Shown here: positions 6,017 through 13,046 of the stretch, piece by piece
Layout: each line of letters begins with the position of its first letter
Numbering within the stretch: the first letter of the stretch is position 1
Assembly (NCBI GenBank): GCA_026416315.1
Contig: JAOAFK010000118.1
Location: 1 to 15,768 of the forward strand
DNA: 15,768 bases
Direction: 5' to 3'
From: Syntrophorhabdaceae bacterium
GTDB lineage: Bacteria; Desulfobacterota; Syntrophorhabdia; Syntrophorhabdales; Syntrophorhabdaceae
Program-made: the position numbers and the translations under genes
The notes under the pieces: model-generated
The model's input: only the letters and a program-made list of their open reading frames with translations
Database searches by the model: none
What the model was told of the DNA's origin: nothing

Positions 6017-8230
6017 TTATAACAATGGTTCAAGGTTAAGGCAGGGGTGTCCTTTTTCTGTAATGAATTCAAGGACCTCTTCCTCTGTCTTTGCTATGGT
6101 CTCATCAGCAATCATGTCAGGAAAATCGGTAATTCCCAATTCTTCCCCCCTTTTTTGAAGCCTATCCCTTATTTCTTCTTTCAATCTCTTTGGCATCCAT
6201 ACAAGCCTTAAAAGTCCTCCATCACCTTTTAGAAACTTCCTCTGGGTGATGTTATATTTGCTGTGCCCCAAAAAACCCGGTGTCTGGGCACCACCACCAA
6301 CAGCACCTGCAAGGGTTGTAAACTTCATACCGCAGGGGGTCATATCAGTAAAATCCCTGTCCACTGTCATAATGCCATTACACATGGGCAGTATGGCGGC
6401 AATACATTCACAGCAGCCACAGGTTGTCATGGGGTCTACCATGAGACTGTAAAGACTCACCCTTTCAATCTTCTGTCTTGATGCCTTAAACACATATTCA
6501 TTACAACCCTTATATTGCCCGAGCCTCTCATCTATACATTCACCTTTTTTAACAGGCTGGTTGGGTCCTTCAGGATTTATCTCATATGCAGCTTTGCAAT
6601 CAAGCCAGTTGTATGCACCACACAAACCTGTCCTTTCAGGGCTTATAATGCATACATGACTCGGTGCAAAAGACTGACAGAGTATACATGAATAGAATGT
6701 ATCCACACTTTCATCGGTCATACCCTCTATCCTTACATCCCTGTATGTGTAGGCCGCACGAGCCAGTTTAAGAATTTCCCTAACCTTTTCTTCCTCGGTA
6801 TAAATTTTTACCTGCACTTTATCGAGTATGGCACCAAACTCCTGATGGTATTTTGCATGGATGATTTTTCCAATGTGCTCCAACCTGAAGCCTTTTTCCA
6901 CTGCCTGTTTTGAAATGCGTATCCAGGCAATATCACGCTGACCTATGTGCATAATACCCTGTGCCTGGTTTATAAGGTGATGGTTCTGCCTTTCAAGGAT
7001 GGGTTCAAAATCTTCCTGAAAACGCCTGCCAGCCACTTCAGCGACCATGGCAAAGTGAAGCCGTGAACCTGGCTCAATATCTACTACATCCTTGCCAATC
7101 ACCTCTATTTTGCCGTCTTCCACCTCATCCATGCCCTTTGATGTAGTCCACTCAACGGCAATGGTTTTACCACCACCCATCTCAAGATATATGTCCTCAC
7201 CGCGCACCCTTTCGCCCTCAAAGGCAGGACCATAAGCTACAGGTATGGGTACCTTTTTGATAGATACCTTGAGTCCCCTTACCTCAATGGCCCTCTGAAC
7301 AATCTGATTATGGGGCACATGAGATACCACATGCTCGTAAGTGCATATACCTGTTGGTAAAATCTGTGGTATATCTGTATCGGAGATCGTGGGGAATCCC
7401 CAGTTTATGGCGCCTGCTGCATTGGCATACCATTCATCTGTGACTTCACCCAATGCAAGGATAAATGCATATGTTCTATCCTTGTTGTATATGAGATTCT
7501 TTCTGTATTCACCGGGTTTTATGCCACCGAATGCCATGGCAACCCTGCATGCAAAACCTATGGCAAAGACACATGCAGAAATATCCGGTCCAAAGGGTAC
7601 AAGCCTTGTTGGCCAGCCGATCTGGGTTTTTGTTTCTATAAGCTGTTCTGTAAATGTCCTTCCTTTGTTATTTGCACACATAAACACATAGAGGTTTCTC
7701 TCCTGCAACTCTAAGGTAATCTTTGCTGCAGTCTCACCATCCGGTGCAGCTCCAACAATGGCTGCAAAACCCGGGGCAGTTCCATCTACAAACTCTACAC
7801 CTCTTTTTCTAAAAATCACATCGTTTACAGCACCAAGCCAGATTTTACCTGCATCTATCTCTATATCCTCCCTATCTGCAAGATAAAAATCAGGCTTTTC
7901 AAGATACCTTATGGCTTCTATAATTTCTTCGGCAAATAGTGTTGCCATCCCTGCATCCAATGCAGGGGCAAGATAGGGCAGATGTGTACCTTCTCTTACA
8001 GGTGGCGGGATAAGCCTTGAACATATCTCAAGTATCTTTTCTATATCCTTTATCTTGGAGACACCTATGCCTGTTATAGCGTAGATGATGGGAAGGTAAT
8101 ATGCCGTATTGGGAAAGCCTATCTCACAGTCAGGTCCGAATCTTTCTTTAGCTTCAATATATTTTTGCCTTGCCTCATTAAATATCTTATGTGCCCCCCT
8201 TATGGCTGACGCAGCTATGATCTTAGACAT
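6017..8230 (-). CDS. acsB: Acetyl-CoA synthase (CODH/ACS alpha subunit) AcsB
   Basis: Joins CO, a methyl group from the corrinoid protein and CoA to make acetyl-CoA at the Ni-Ni-[4Fe-4S] A-cluster. At 737 residues it has the full bacterial length, including the N-terminal domain that docks on CO dehydrogenase and is missing from archaeal CdhC. The four cluster cysteines are Cys515, Cys518, Cys527 and Cys537. Their spacing (2, 8 and 9 residues between) is the same as in the Moorella enzyme (506/509/518/528). The nickel-binding Cys-Gly-Cys is at 604-606, again offset by nine. All A-cluster ligands are therefore present. The start has GGAGG upstream, and cooS ends 12 bases before it. It is the last gene of the acs operon. 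No convincing terminator was seen in the 132 bases downstream. Confidence 0.98.
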   Translation of the reverse strand: MSKIIAASAIRGAHKIFNEARQKYIEAKERFGPDCEIGFPNTAYYLPIIYAITGIGVSKIKDIEKILEICSRLIPPPVREGTHLPYLAPALDAGMATLFAEEIIEAIRYLEKPDFYLADREDIEIDAGKIWLGAVNDVIFRKRGVEFVDGTAPGFAAIVGAAPDGETAAKITLELQERNLYVFMCANNKGRTFTEQLIETKTQIGWPTRLVPFGPDISACVFAIGFACRVAMAFGGIKPGEYRKNLIYNKDRTYAFILALGEVTDEWYANAAGAINWGFPTISDTDIPQILPTGICTYEHVVSHVPHNQIVQRAIEVRGLKVSIKKVPIPVAYGPAFEGERVRGEDIYLEMGGGKTIAVEWTTSKGMDEVEDGKIEVIGKDVVDIEPGSRLHFAMVAEVAGRRFQEDFEPILERQNHHLINQAQGIMHIGQRDIAWIRISKQAVEKGFRLEHIGKIIHAKYHQEFGAILDKVQVKIYTEEEKVREILKLARAAYTYRDVRIEGMTDESVDTFYSCILCQSFAPSHVCIISPERTGLCGAYNWLDCKAAYEINPEGPNQPVKKGECIDERLGQYKGCNEYVFKASRQKIERVSLYSLMVDPMTTCGCCECIAAILPMCNGIMTVDRDFTDMTPCGMKFTTLAGAVGGGAQTPGFLGHSKYNITQRKFLKGDGGLLRLVWMPKRLKEEIRDRLQKRGEELGITDFPDMIADETIAKTEEEVLEFITEKGHPCLNLEPLL

Positions 8231-8242
8231 AAAACCTCCATA

Positions 8243-10189
8243 TCATCCAAGGGAACGCCTCATATCCATATCAAATAGTATCCTCTCCCGTGCCTTATCA
8301 ATACCCAATGCCTTTCTTTTTTTATCAATATGGGAGACCATAAGTTGTGCAGCCTTTATAGGGTCTGGTTCAAATGCCCACATGCCTTTAAACATCTCTT
8401 CATATTCTTTAAATAGATGTTCCGTCACCTTTTCACTACCCAATGCAGGCCATGTTGTGCCGAATACAGTATAGATACCTGAGGCAACAAAATAATGTCC
8501 TATCGCAAGGGCCTTTTCGCTCATCCATTCAGGGGCAGCACCAGCTGCAGGCAAGTCACTTATATCATCTCCGAGCCCTCCCTCTTTCACCATGGCAGAT
8601 GCTGCAATGAGAATCCTTGAATTATCCACACATGCTCCCATATGAAGAACTGGCGGGATCCCTACGGCCTCGCATACTTCGGCAAGGCCTGAACCCGTGT
8701 ATTTCCTTGCGGCCTCCGGGATAAGGAGCCCTGCCTTTCCACATGCCATGGCAGCGCATCCTGTTGTTAAAACAAGGACATCATGTTTTATAAGCTCCTT
8801 TATCATGGTTAGATGTCCTGCGTCATGGGTTGTCCTCACATTATTGCAACCCACAACCCCTGCGATCCCCCTAATTCTACCGTTTATTATATTATCATTT
8901 AATGGTCTGTAGCTTGCCCTGAAAAGCCCTCCCAGTAGATAATTTATTGTTTCATGGCTGAACCCCACAACTGTTTCATGGGTATGTGCAGGTATGTAGA
9001 TGTTATGTCTTCTGTTGGGAAAATTTTCAATGGCAAGCTTTAAGATTTTTTTTGCTGTATCGAGACCATGTTCAGGATGAAATTCAATGTGTGTCACCCC
9101 TTCGATTTTAGCCCTGTCAGAGGTTGTTATAAGTCTGGTATGAAAACATTCTGCCACACCTTTTAACCCCTGCATCTCGCACTGGACATCAACAGTCATG
9201 ACCTCAACAGCACCCGTTATAATTGCCAGTTCCTGCTGAAGAAAATTTCCCGCACAAGGTATACCATGCCTCATCAGTACCTCATTGGCAGAACAGCACA
9301 TACCGGCAAGGTTTATGCCTTTTGCACCTACCTTTTTTGCAAGGTCCTTTAATTCAGGGTCTTTTGTTGCCACCACAAGCAGCTCCGGCAGAAGTGGCTC
9401 ATGGCCATGTACAATTACATTTACTTCATCCTCCTTTAAAACACCGAGGTTTATATTACCGATAACAGGAACAGGGGTTCCAAACATGATATCCTGCAAA
9501 TCAGTGGATATCATAGAACCTCCCCAGCCATCCGCTAAAGCGCAACGAGTTGCCTGAAGAAGTATATGTTTGTAATCCTGATCCACACCCATGTGCGTCC
9601 TGTGCATTATTTCCACAACTTCTCTATCAATGCCCCTTGGGATAACACCATATTTTTCCCAGATCTCCTGTCTTTTAAAAGGTGCCTTTTTTATGTATGT
9701 GAGCTTACCTTTCTGTTTCCCGAATTCTTTCAAAACCTTCTCTGCCAGTTCAATGGCAATGTCTTTTATATCCCTTCCTTCCACATGGATTCCAAAATCG
9801 AGGGCAACGGAAATCAGTTTCATCTCATCCTTGATGGAAAAACCCTGTGCCTCACCACGGGCAGTCTTTAGAAATGTCTCTGCCACCTCCCTTGCATGGT
9901 CAGAATGTGCTGCCACCCCTGCAGCAATCTTTCTTGCAAAATTTCTTGCCACAATTGTCTCTATGGTGGCACCACATACGCCAGCCATTTCTCTTTGTTG
10001 CTTCTCTTTTAAACGGGGAAGCCTACACGGCCCCATAGCACATATCTTGCAACAACTTTCCTCAATGCCTATGGGACACGGCTTAATCTCGTAAGCACGA
10101 TCAAAGACTGTTTTTATTCCTTCTTTTTGTGCCTTTTCTACAAGTTCAACTGTTGCAGGATCCACACTTATCCTGTCTTTATCTTCCAT
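8243..10189 (-). CDS. cooS: Ni-Fe carbon monoxide dehydrogenase catalytic subunit (CooS/AcsA, CODH/ACS beta)
   Basis: Interconverts CO2 and CO and passes the CO to AcsB; it can also oxidise CO. It is 648 residues, usual for the family. N-terminal cysteines for the D and B clusters are Cys38, Cys46, Cys47, Cys50, Cys55 and Cys72 (seen in ESCCKICAMGPC and GVCG). The C-cluster ligands are recognisable: the histidine in VHGHEP (about 261), the cysteine in AGMCCSANE (298/299), Cys337 (DVQCEMQG), Cys448 (VVGCNN), Cys478 (TTGCAAMACGKAG) and Cys520 (MGACVDNSR). Because the gene sits directly between acsD and acsB (14 and 12 bases apart), this is the acetyl-CoA-synthesis CODH (acsA type) rather than a stand-alone respiratory CooS. 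A GGGGTC-like ribosome site precedes the ATG. The D-cluster assignment rests on family positions; the others are clear by motif. Confidence 0.98.
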   Translation of the reverse strand: MEDKDRISVDPATVELVEKAQKEGIKTVFDRAYEIKPCPIGIEESCCKICAMGPCRLPRLKEKQQREMAGVCGATIETIVARNFARKIAAGVAAHSDHAREVAETFLKTARGEAQGFSIKDEMKLISVALDFGIHVEGRDIKDIAIELAEKVLKEFGKQKGKLTYIKKAPFKRQEIWEKYGVIPRGIDREVVEIMHRTHMGVDQDYKHILLQATRCALADGWGGSMISTDLQDIMFGTPVPVIGNINLGVLKEDEVNVIVHGHEPLLPELLVVATKDPELKDLAKKVGAKGINLAGMCCSANEVLMRHGIPCAGNFLQQELAIITGAVEVMTVDVQCEMQGLKGVAECFHTRLITTSDRAKIEGVTHIEFHPEHGLDTAKKILKLAIENFPNRRHNIYIPAHTHETVVGFSHETINYLLGGLFRASYRPLNDNIINGRIRGIAGVVGCNNVRTTHDAGHLTMIKELIKHDVLVLTTGCAAMACGKAGLLIPEAARKYTGSGLAEVCEAVGIPPVLHMGACVDNSRILIAASAMVKEGGLGDDISDLPAAGAAPEWMSEKALAIGHYFVASGIYTVFGTTWPALGSEKVTEHLFKEYEEMFKGMWAFEPDPIKAAQLMVSHIDKKRKALGIDKARERILFDMDMRRSLG

Positions 10190-10203
10190 TAAGACCCCGC
10201 TTT

Positions 10204-11145
10204 TTAGATTAGCTCTTTTATCATATCTTTTATGAGTTTAATGCTCTCAGGATGCCTCATAATCAAGATATCTGCCCCGGCAAGAAGTAGTGTCATGGCT
10301 GTTATGGCCTCCATGAGAATGGATCTTTTTTTCTCGTCTCCTAATTTTGGATCTTCTTTTTCTGTAATCCTTGTCTCTTTTGTCTTCCAGACCTCCTGGG
10401 CTACATTGCAGATGATGGGATACTGAAGCTTTGTATCTTCTTGAGTTAAAGCAGCCATTCTATCACGCTCCATGACAGAATAGGTATATTCAAGGCCATA
10501 TCCAAGGGCACCTGAAGTAGGGTCCATGAGTATCTTTTCTTCTTTAACACCGAGATTTCCGAGAAGTATATTCAACTGTTTTGCAAGATTCACATCAATG
10601 GGTGTGGATGCCATAACAACATGATTGTATCCTATGGCAGAAGCTCCGATCTGTTTATAGTTTTTATCTGATACAGGACCGATTGCTATGTTTTTGCCCT
10701 CACACACTTCGGCAACCCTTCTCAATAGTATCGCATCCTTTTCATCATTGGATGTGCCCCATACAATAAGGGGACAGTCTATTGCATCTGCTACATCTTT
10801 CACAACCCTTACCACTTCTTCTATGTGTCTGTCCGCTCCGTTTGGATCAGCACTTATAAGTTGAAGGGCTATCATCTCTGCGCCAAAGACATCTATACAT
10901 TTTTTTGCCCAGAGCACAGGGTCGTGCAGTACATCTATATAGGGTTCTTTTGCCCAGTTTTGCCAGTCATGGGGTTCGCTATCCCATACCTCAAAGGCGA
11001 TCTTTGGCAGATTAGGCATCTCACCTTCAAATGTATAAAAGGGAAAGCAGCTTTCACCACCAACCTTTATTGCCTTATTCCCTGAACCGATTGTAACCTC
11101 TTTAATCCTTCCTGTATATTTTATCTTTGGAATCTCAAAAGGCAT
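10204..11145 (-). CDS. acsD: Corrinoid/iron-sulfur protein small subunit AcsD (CODH/ACS delta)
   Basis: Small subunit of the corrinoid iron-sulfur protein, which carries the methyl group from methyl-THF to acetyl-CoA synthase. The 313-residue length and the TIM-barrel-type sequence fit the family. Recognisable segments are GGESCFPFYTFEG (29-41), IALQLISADPN (92-102), CPLIVWGTSNDEKDA (124-138) and DPTSGALGYGLEYT (208-221). The small subunit has no cluster of its own; it pairs with AcsC, which carries a [4Fe-4S] cluster and binds cobalamin with it. acsC is not next to it here or anywhere in the window, which is unusual. Translation starts 9 bases after the stop of an upstream 58-codon gene, with GGAGG in between, so coupling to that gene is likely. 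cooS follows after 14 bases. Confidence 0.96.
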   Translation of the reverse strand: MPFEIPKIKYTGRIKEVTIGSGNKAIKVGGESCFPFYTFEGEMPNLPKIAFEVWDSEPHDWQNWAKEPYIDVLHDPVLWAKKCIDVFGAEMIALQLISADPNGADRHIEEVVRVVKDVADAIDCPLIVWGTSNDEKDAILLRRVAEVCEGKNIAIGPVSDKNYKQIGASAIGYNHVVMASTPIDVNLAKQLNILLGNLGVKEEKILMDPTSGALGYGLEYTYSVMERDRMAALTQEDTKLQYPIICNVAQEVWKTKETRITEKEDPKLGDEKKRSILMEAITAMTLLLAGADILIMRHPESIKLIKDMIKELI

Positions 11146-11154
11146 CTGTCCTCC

Positions 11155-11331
11155 TTATCCAGTCTTTTCACTTCCATACCATTCTTTACTATACCAGTAA
11201 CGTAGGGCTGTCTTCAAATAATTAAACTTCTCATCCCTTGTTTTAAGTTTTTCCATCCAGTTATACCTTTTGGAAAGCTCATCTTCTGATGTTTTATCAG
11301 CTATGGTTTCTTTTTCCTGATCCTCTATCAT
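11155..11331 (-). CDS. Unrecognised 58-residue protein inside the CODH/ACS operon
   Basis: A short open frame that fills the only gap in the acs operon, between folD and acsD. It begins with MIEDQEKETIADK and ends with SEKTG before TAA. It starts 4 bases after the folD stop, and its stop lies 9 bases before the acsD ATG. The ribosome site AGGGGGG (11346-11340) is formed by the last Gly codons of folD, 8 bases before the ATG. The acsD ribosome site follows the stop directly. This spacing strongly suggests a translated gene rather than a spacer. The protein is highly charged and has no cysteines, signal peptide or membrane segment. Its second half is rich in aromatics (YNWMEKLKT, FNYLKTALRYWYSKEWYG), suggesting an amphipathic helix that binds a partner. 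I do not recognise a family. It could be a small accessory or assembly factor of CODH/ACS; that is inference from position. Confidence 0.7.
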   Translation of the reverse strand: MIEDQEKETIADKTSEDELSKRYNWMEKLKTRDEKFNYLKTALRYWYSKEWYGSEKTG

Positions 11332-11335
11332 TACT

Positions 11336-12229
11336 TTAACCCCCCTGCATTTCTACAGTTCTTTTTGCTGCTTTCAATGTGTTTAACATGAGCATGGTTA
11401 TGGTCATAGGGCCCACCCCTCCGGGAACAGGGGTGATGGCATATACCTTTTCTTTTACTGCTTCAAAATCCACATCTCCACACAATTTTGCCTTTCCGTC
11501 AGGGGTTACGCCTATCCTGTTCACTCCCACATCTATTACAGTAGCACCTTCTTTAACCATATCCGCTGTGATTGCCTTTGGACTGCCCAAGGCAACGATG
11601 AGGATATCTGCCCTTTTTGTGTGAGAGGCAAGGTCTTTTGTGGCAGTATGACAGATGGTAACTGTGGCATTTGCACCTTTTGCCTTCTGGCACAACATAA
11701 TGGCAATAGGTTTGCCCACGATATTGCTTCTACCTACAACAACCACATGGGCACCCTCTGTTTCAATACCACTTTTTATTAACAATTGCTGTATACCATA
11801 CGGTGTGCATGGGTAGAAAAGCGCCTCTCCTATTAAGAGTCTGCCCATATTCACGGGGTGAAATCCATCCACATCTTTATCTGGATTTATCGCATAAATC
11901 ACTTCCCTTTCATTTATATGTTTAGGCAGGGGCATTTGCACAAGTATTCCATGGATTCTATCATCTTTATTGTATTTATCAATCATAAAAATCAATTCCT
12001 CTTGAGTTATATCTTCTCTCAAATTCTCCTCTATTGAATAAAAACCTAACTCCTTTGCAGTTTTCTGCTTTGCCGTCACATAGCTTATGGAAGCAGGATT
12101 ATTCCCCACAAGTATTGTAACAAGACCCGGCTCTATATGGTATCTGGATTTTAAGGCCTCAACATCTCTTTTTATTTCCTGCCTTATCTCGCCTGCTACC
12201 TCAATACCACTTATTATCCTTGCAGACAC
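11336..12229 (-). CDS. folD: Bifunctional methylene-THF dehydrogenase / methenyl-THF cyclohydrolase FolD
   Basis: Catalyses two steps of the methyl branch of the Wood-Ljungdahl pathway: dehydration of formyl-THF to methenyl-THF and its NAD(P)H-dependent reduction to methylene-THF. The 297 residues match the family length. Conserved sites are Tyr50 and catalytic Lys54 in SYVTAKQKTAKELG, Gln98 in ILVQMPLP, Asp121 in DKDVDGFHP, the nucleotide-binding GRSNIVGKP, and the C-terminal PVPGGVGPMT. Translation starts at a GTG with AAAGGAGG about 9 bases upstream; the nearby ATG at 12234 is out of frame and runs quickly into a stop. cooC ends 14 bases upstream and the 58-codon gene begins 4 bases downstream. 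Its place within the CODH/ACS operon suggests that this copy serves acetyl-CoA metabolism rather than only one-carbon biosynthesis. Confidence 0.97.
   Translation of the reverse strand: MSARIISGIEVAGEIRQEIKRDVEALKSRYHIEPGLVTILVGNNPASISYVTAKQKTAKELGFYSIEENLREDITQEELIFMIDKYNKDDRIHGILVQMPLPKHINEREVIYAINPDKDVDGFHPVNMGRLLIGEALFYPCTPYGIQQLLIKSGIETEGAHVVVVGRSNIVGKPIAIMLCQKAKGANATVTICHTATKDLASHTKRADILIVALGSPKAITADMVKEGATVIDVGVNRIGVTPDGKAKLCGDVDFEAVKEKVYAITPVPGGVGPMTITMLMLNTLKAAKRTVEMQGG
11340..11346 (-). promoter_or_regulatory. Ribosome binding site of the 58-residue gene, embedded in the folD 3' end
   Basis: On the minus strand AGGGGGG lies 8 bases before the ATG at 11331. The G-run also encodes the last residues of FolD (Gln-Gly-Gly-stop), so the folD end and the start signal of the next gene share bases. 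This supports the small gene as real and as coupled to folD translation. Confidence 0.6.
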
Positions 12230-12243
12230 CTCATTTTCCTCCT

Positions 12244-13002
12244 TTAAACCCTTATGGTTCTTTTTAATATCTCATATGCATCCACAATGGACTTTGAGTT
12301 TTCATCAAGCTCGAAGATGGACTTTCCATCACTATCAATTTTTATAAGTTCATCGTCTTCTCTTATGGCTCCATCTATTCTTATACCTGTTTTCTCTGCA
12401 AAGGCAATACCGTTAAAGTCTTCTATACCTTTGTCTTTTATCCTGTTTATAATAACATGAGTTTCTTTTATGTTTAAGTTGAGCTCATCCATTAAGTCAA
12501 TCATCCTTCTTGCTGTAACTAAACCCCTTGGTGTAGGGTCTGAAAGTATGTATAAAGAGTCTACATTTTGTGTTACAAGCCTGCTCATATGCTCCATGCC
12601 AGCCTCATTGTCTATTACGATAAATCGGTAATTTTTTTTTAGGGTTTCAATGGATTGTCTGGCCAGGCTATTGGCAGCACAGTAGCACCCAGGTCCCTCA
12701 GGTCTTCCCATAACTAAAAGGTCAAATCCCTTGCCCTCTATAATGGCCTCATGGATTTTATATTCAAACCATACATCCTTTGTTATGCCTGAAGGCACCT
12801 CTTTTTTTAATAGTTCACGGGCCTCACCTATTGTGTGAGCGACCTTAACACCCAGGAGTTCATTGAGATTGGAATTGGGATCCAGATCCAGAGCAAGGAC
12901 AGGGAAGGCCTTTATCTCCTCTAAAAGATAACGGATCACTAAGGCAGAAAATGTAGTCTTTCCCACCCCCCCCTTTCCCGCCATTGCAAATACCATTGAC
13001 AT
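12244..13002 (-). CDS. cooC: CO dehydrogenase maturation ATPase CooC (nickel insertion)
   Basis: A MinD/NifH-type P-loop ATPase that helps load nickel into the CODH C-cluster or the ACS A-cluster (the AcsF/CooC group). The deviant Walker A motif GKGGVGKTT is at residues 9-17, LDLDPNSN follows near 39-45, and the family's metal-binding Cys-X-Cys is at 106-108 (GPGCYCAAN). VIDNEAGMEH and the segment ending in NRIKDKG are also typical. I chose the ATG at 13002 (252 residues) because most CooC proteins begin only a few residues before the P-loop. A GTG at 13017 adds five residues but has no ribosome site; an ATG at 12996 has AAAGAG upstream and is nearly as good. It lies between acsV and folD, so the maturation factors lead the acs operon. 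Confidence 0.94.
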   Translation of the reverse strand: MSMVFAMAGKGGVGKTTFSALVIRYLLEEIKAFPVLALDLDPNSNLNELLGVKVAHTIGEARELLKKEVPSGITKDVWFEYKIHEAIIEGKGFDLLVMGRPEGPGCYCAANSLARQSIETLKKNYRFIVIDNEAGMEHMSRLVTQNVDSLYILSDPTPRGLVTARRMIDLMDELNLNIKETHVIINRIKDKGIEDFNGIAFAEKTGIRIDGAIREDDELIKIDSDGKSIFELDENSKSIVDAYEILKRTIRV

Positions 13003-13046
13003 CTCTTTAACCTGCACAGTTATATTTAAACACCAAAACCCTTTCT

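Noticed and set aside
7341..7691. Plus-strand 116-codon open frame opposite acsB
   Set aside because: Antisense to a conserved part of acetyl-CoA synthase with no recognisable features and no ribosome site of note.
9591..10094. Plus-strand 167-codon open frame opposite cooS
   Set aside because: It lies fully antisense to the CO dehydrogenase gene and has a low-complexity Ser/Phe/Pro-rich product, typical of a shadow frame.
13003..13017. GTG at 13017 as the cooC start
   Set aside because: It has no ribosome site and adds five residues not expected in front of the CooC P-loop; the ATG at 13002 fits better, though the choice is not certain.
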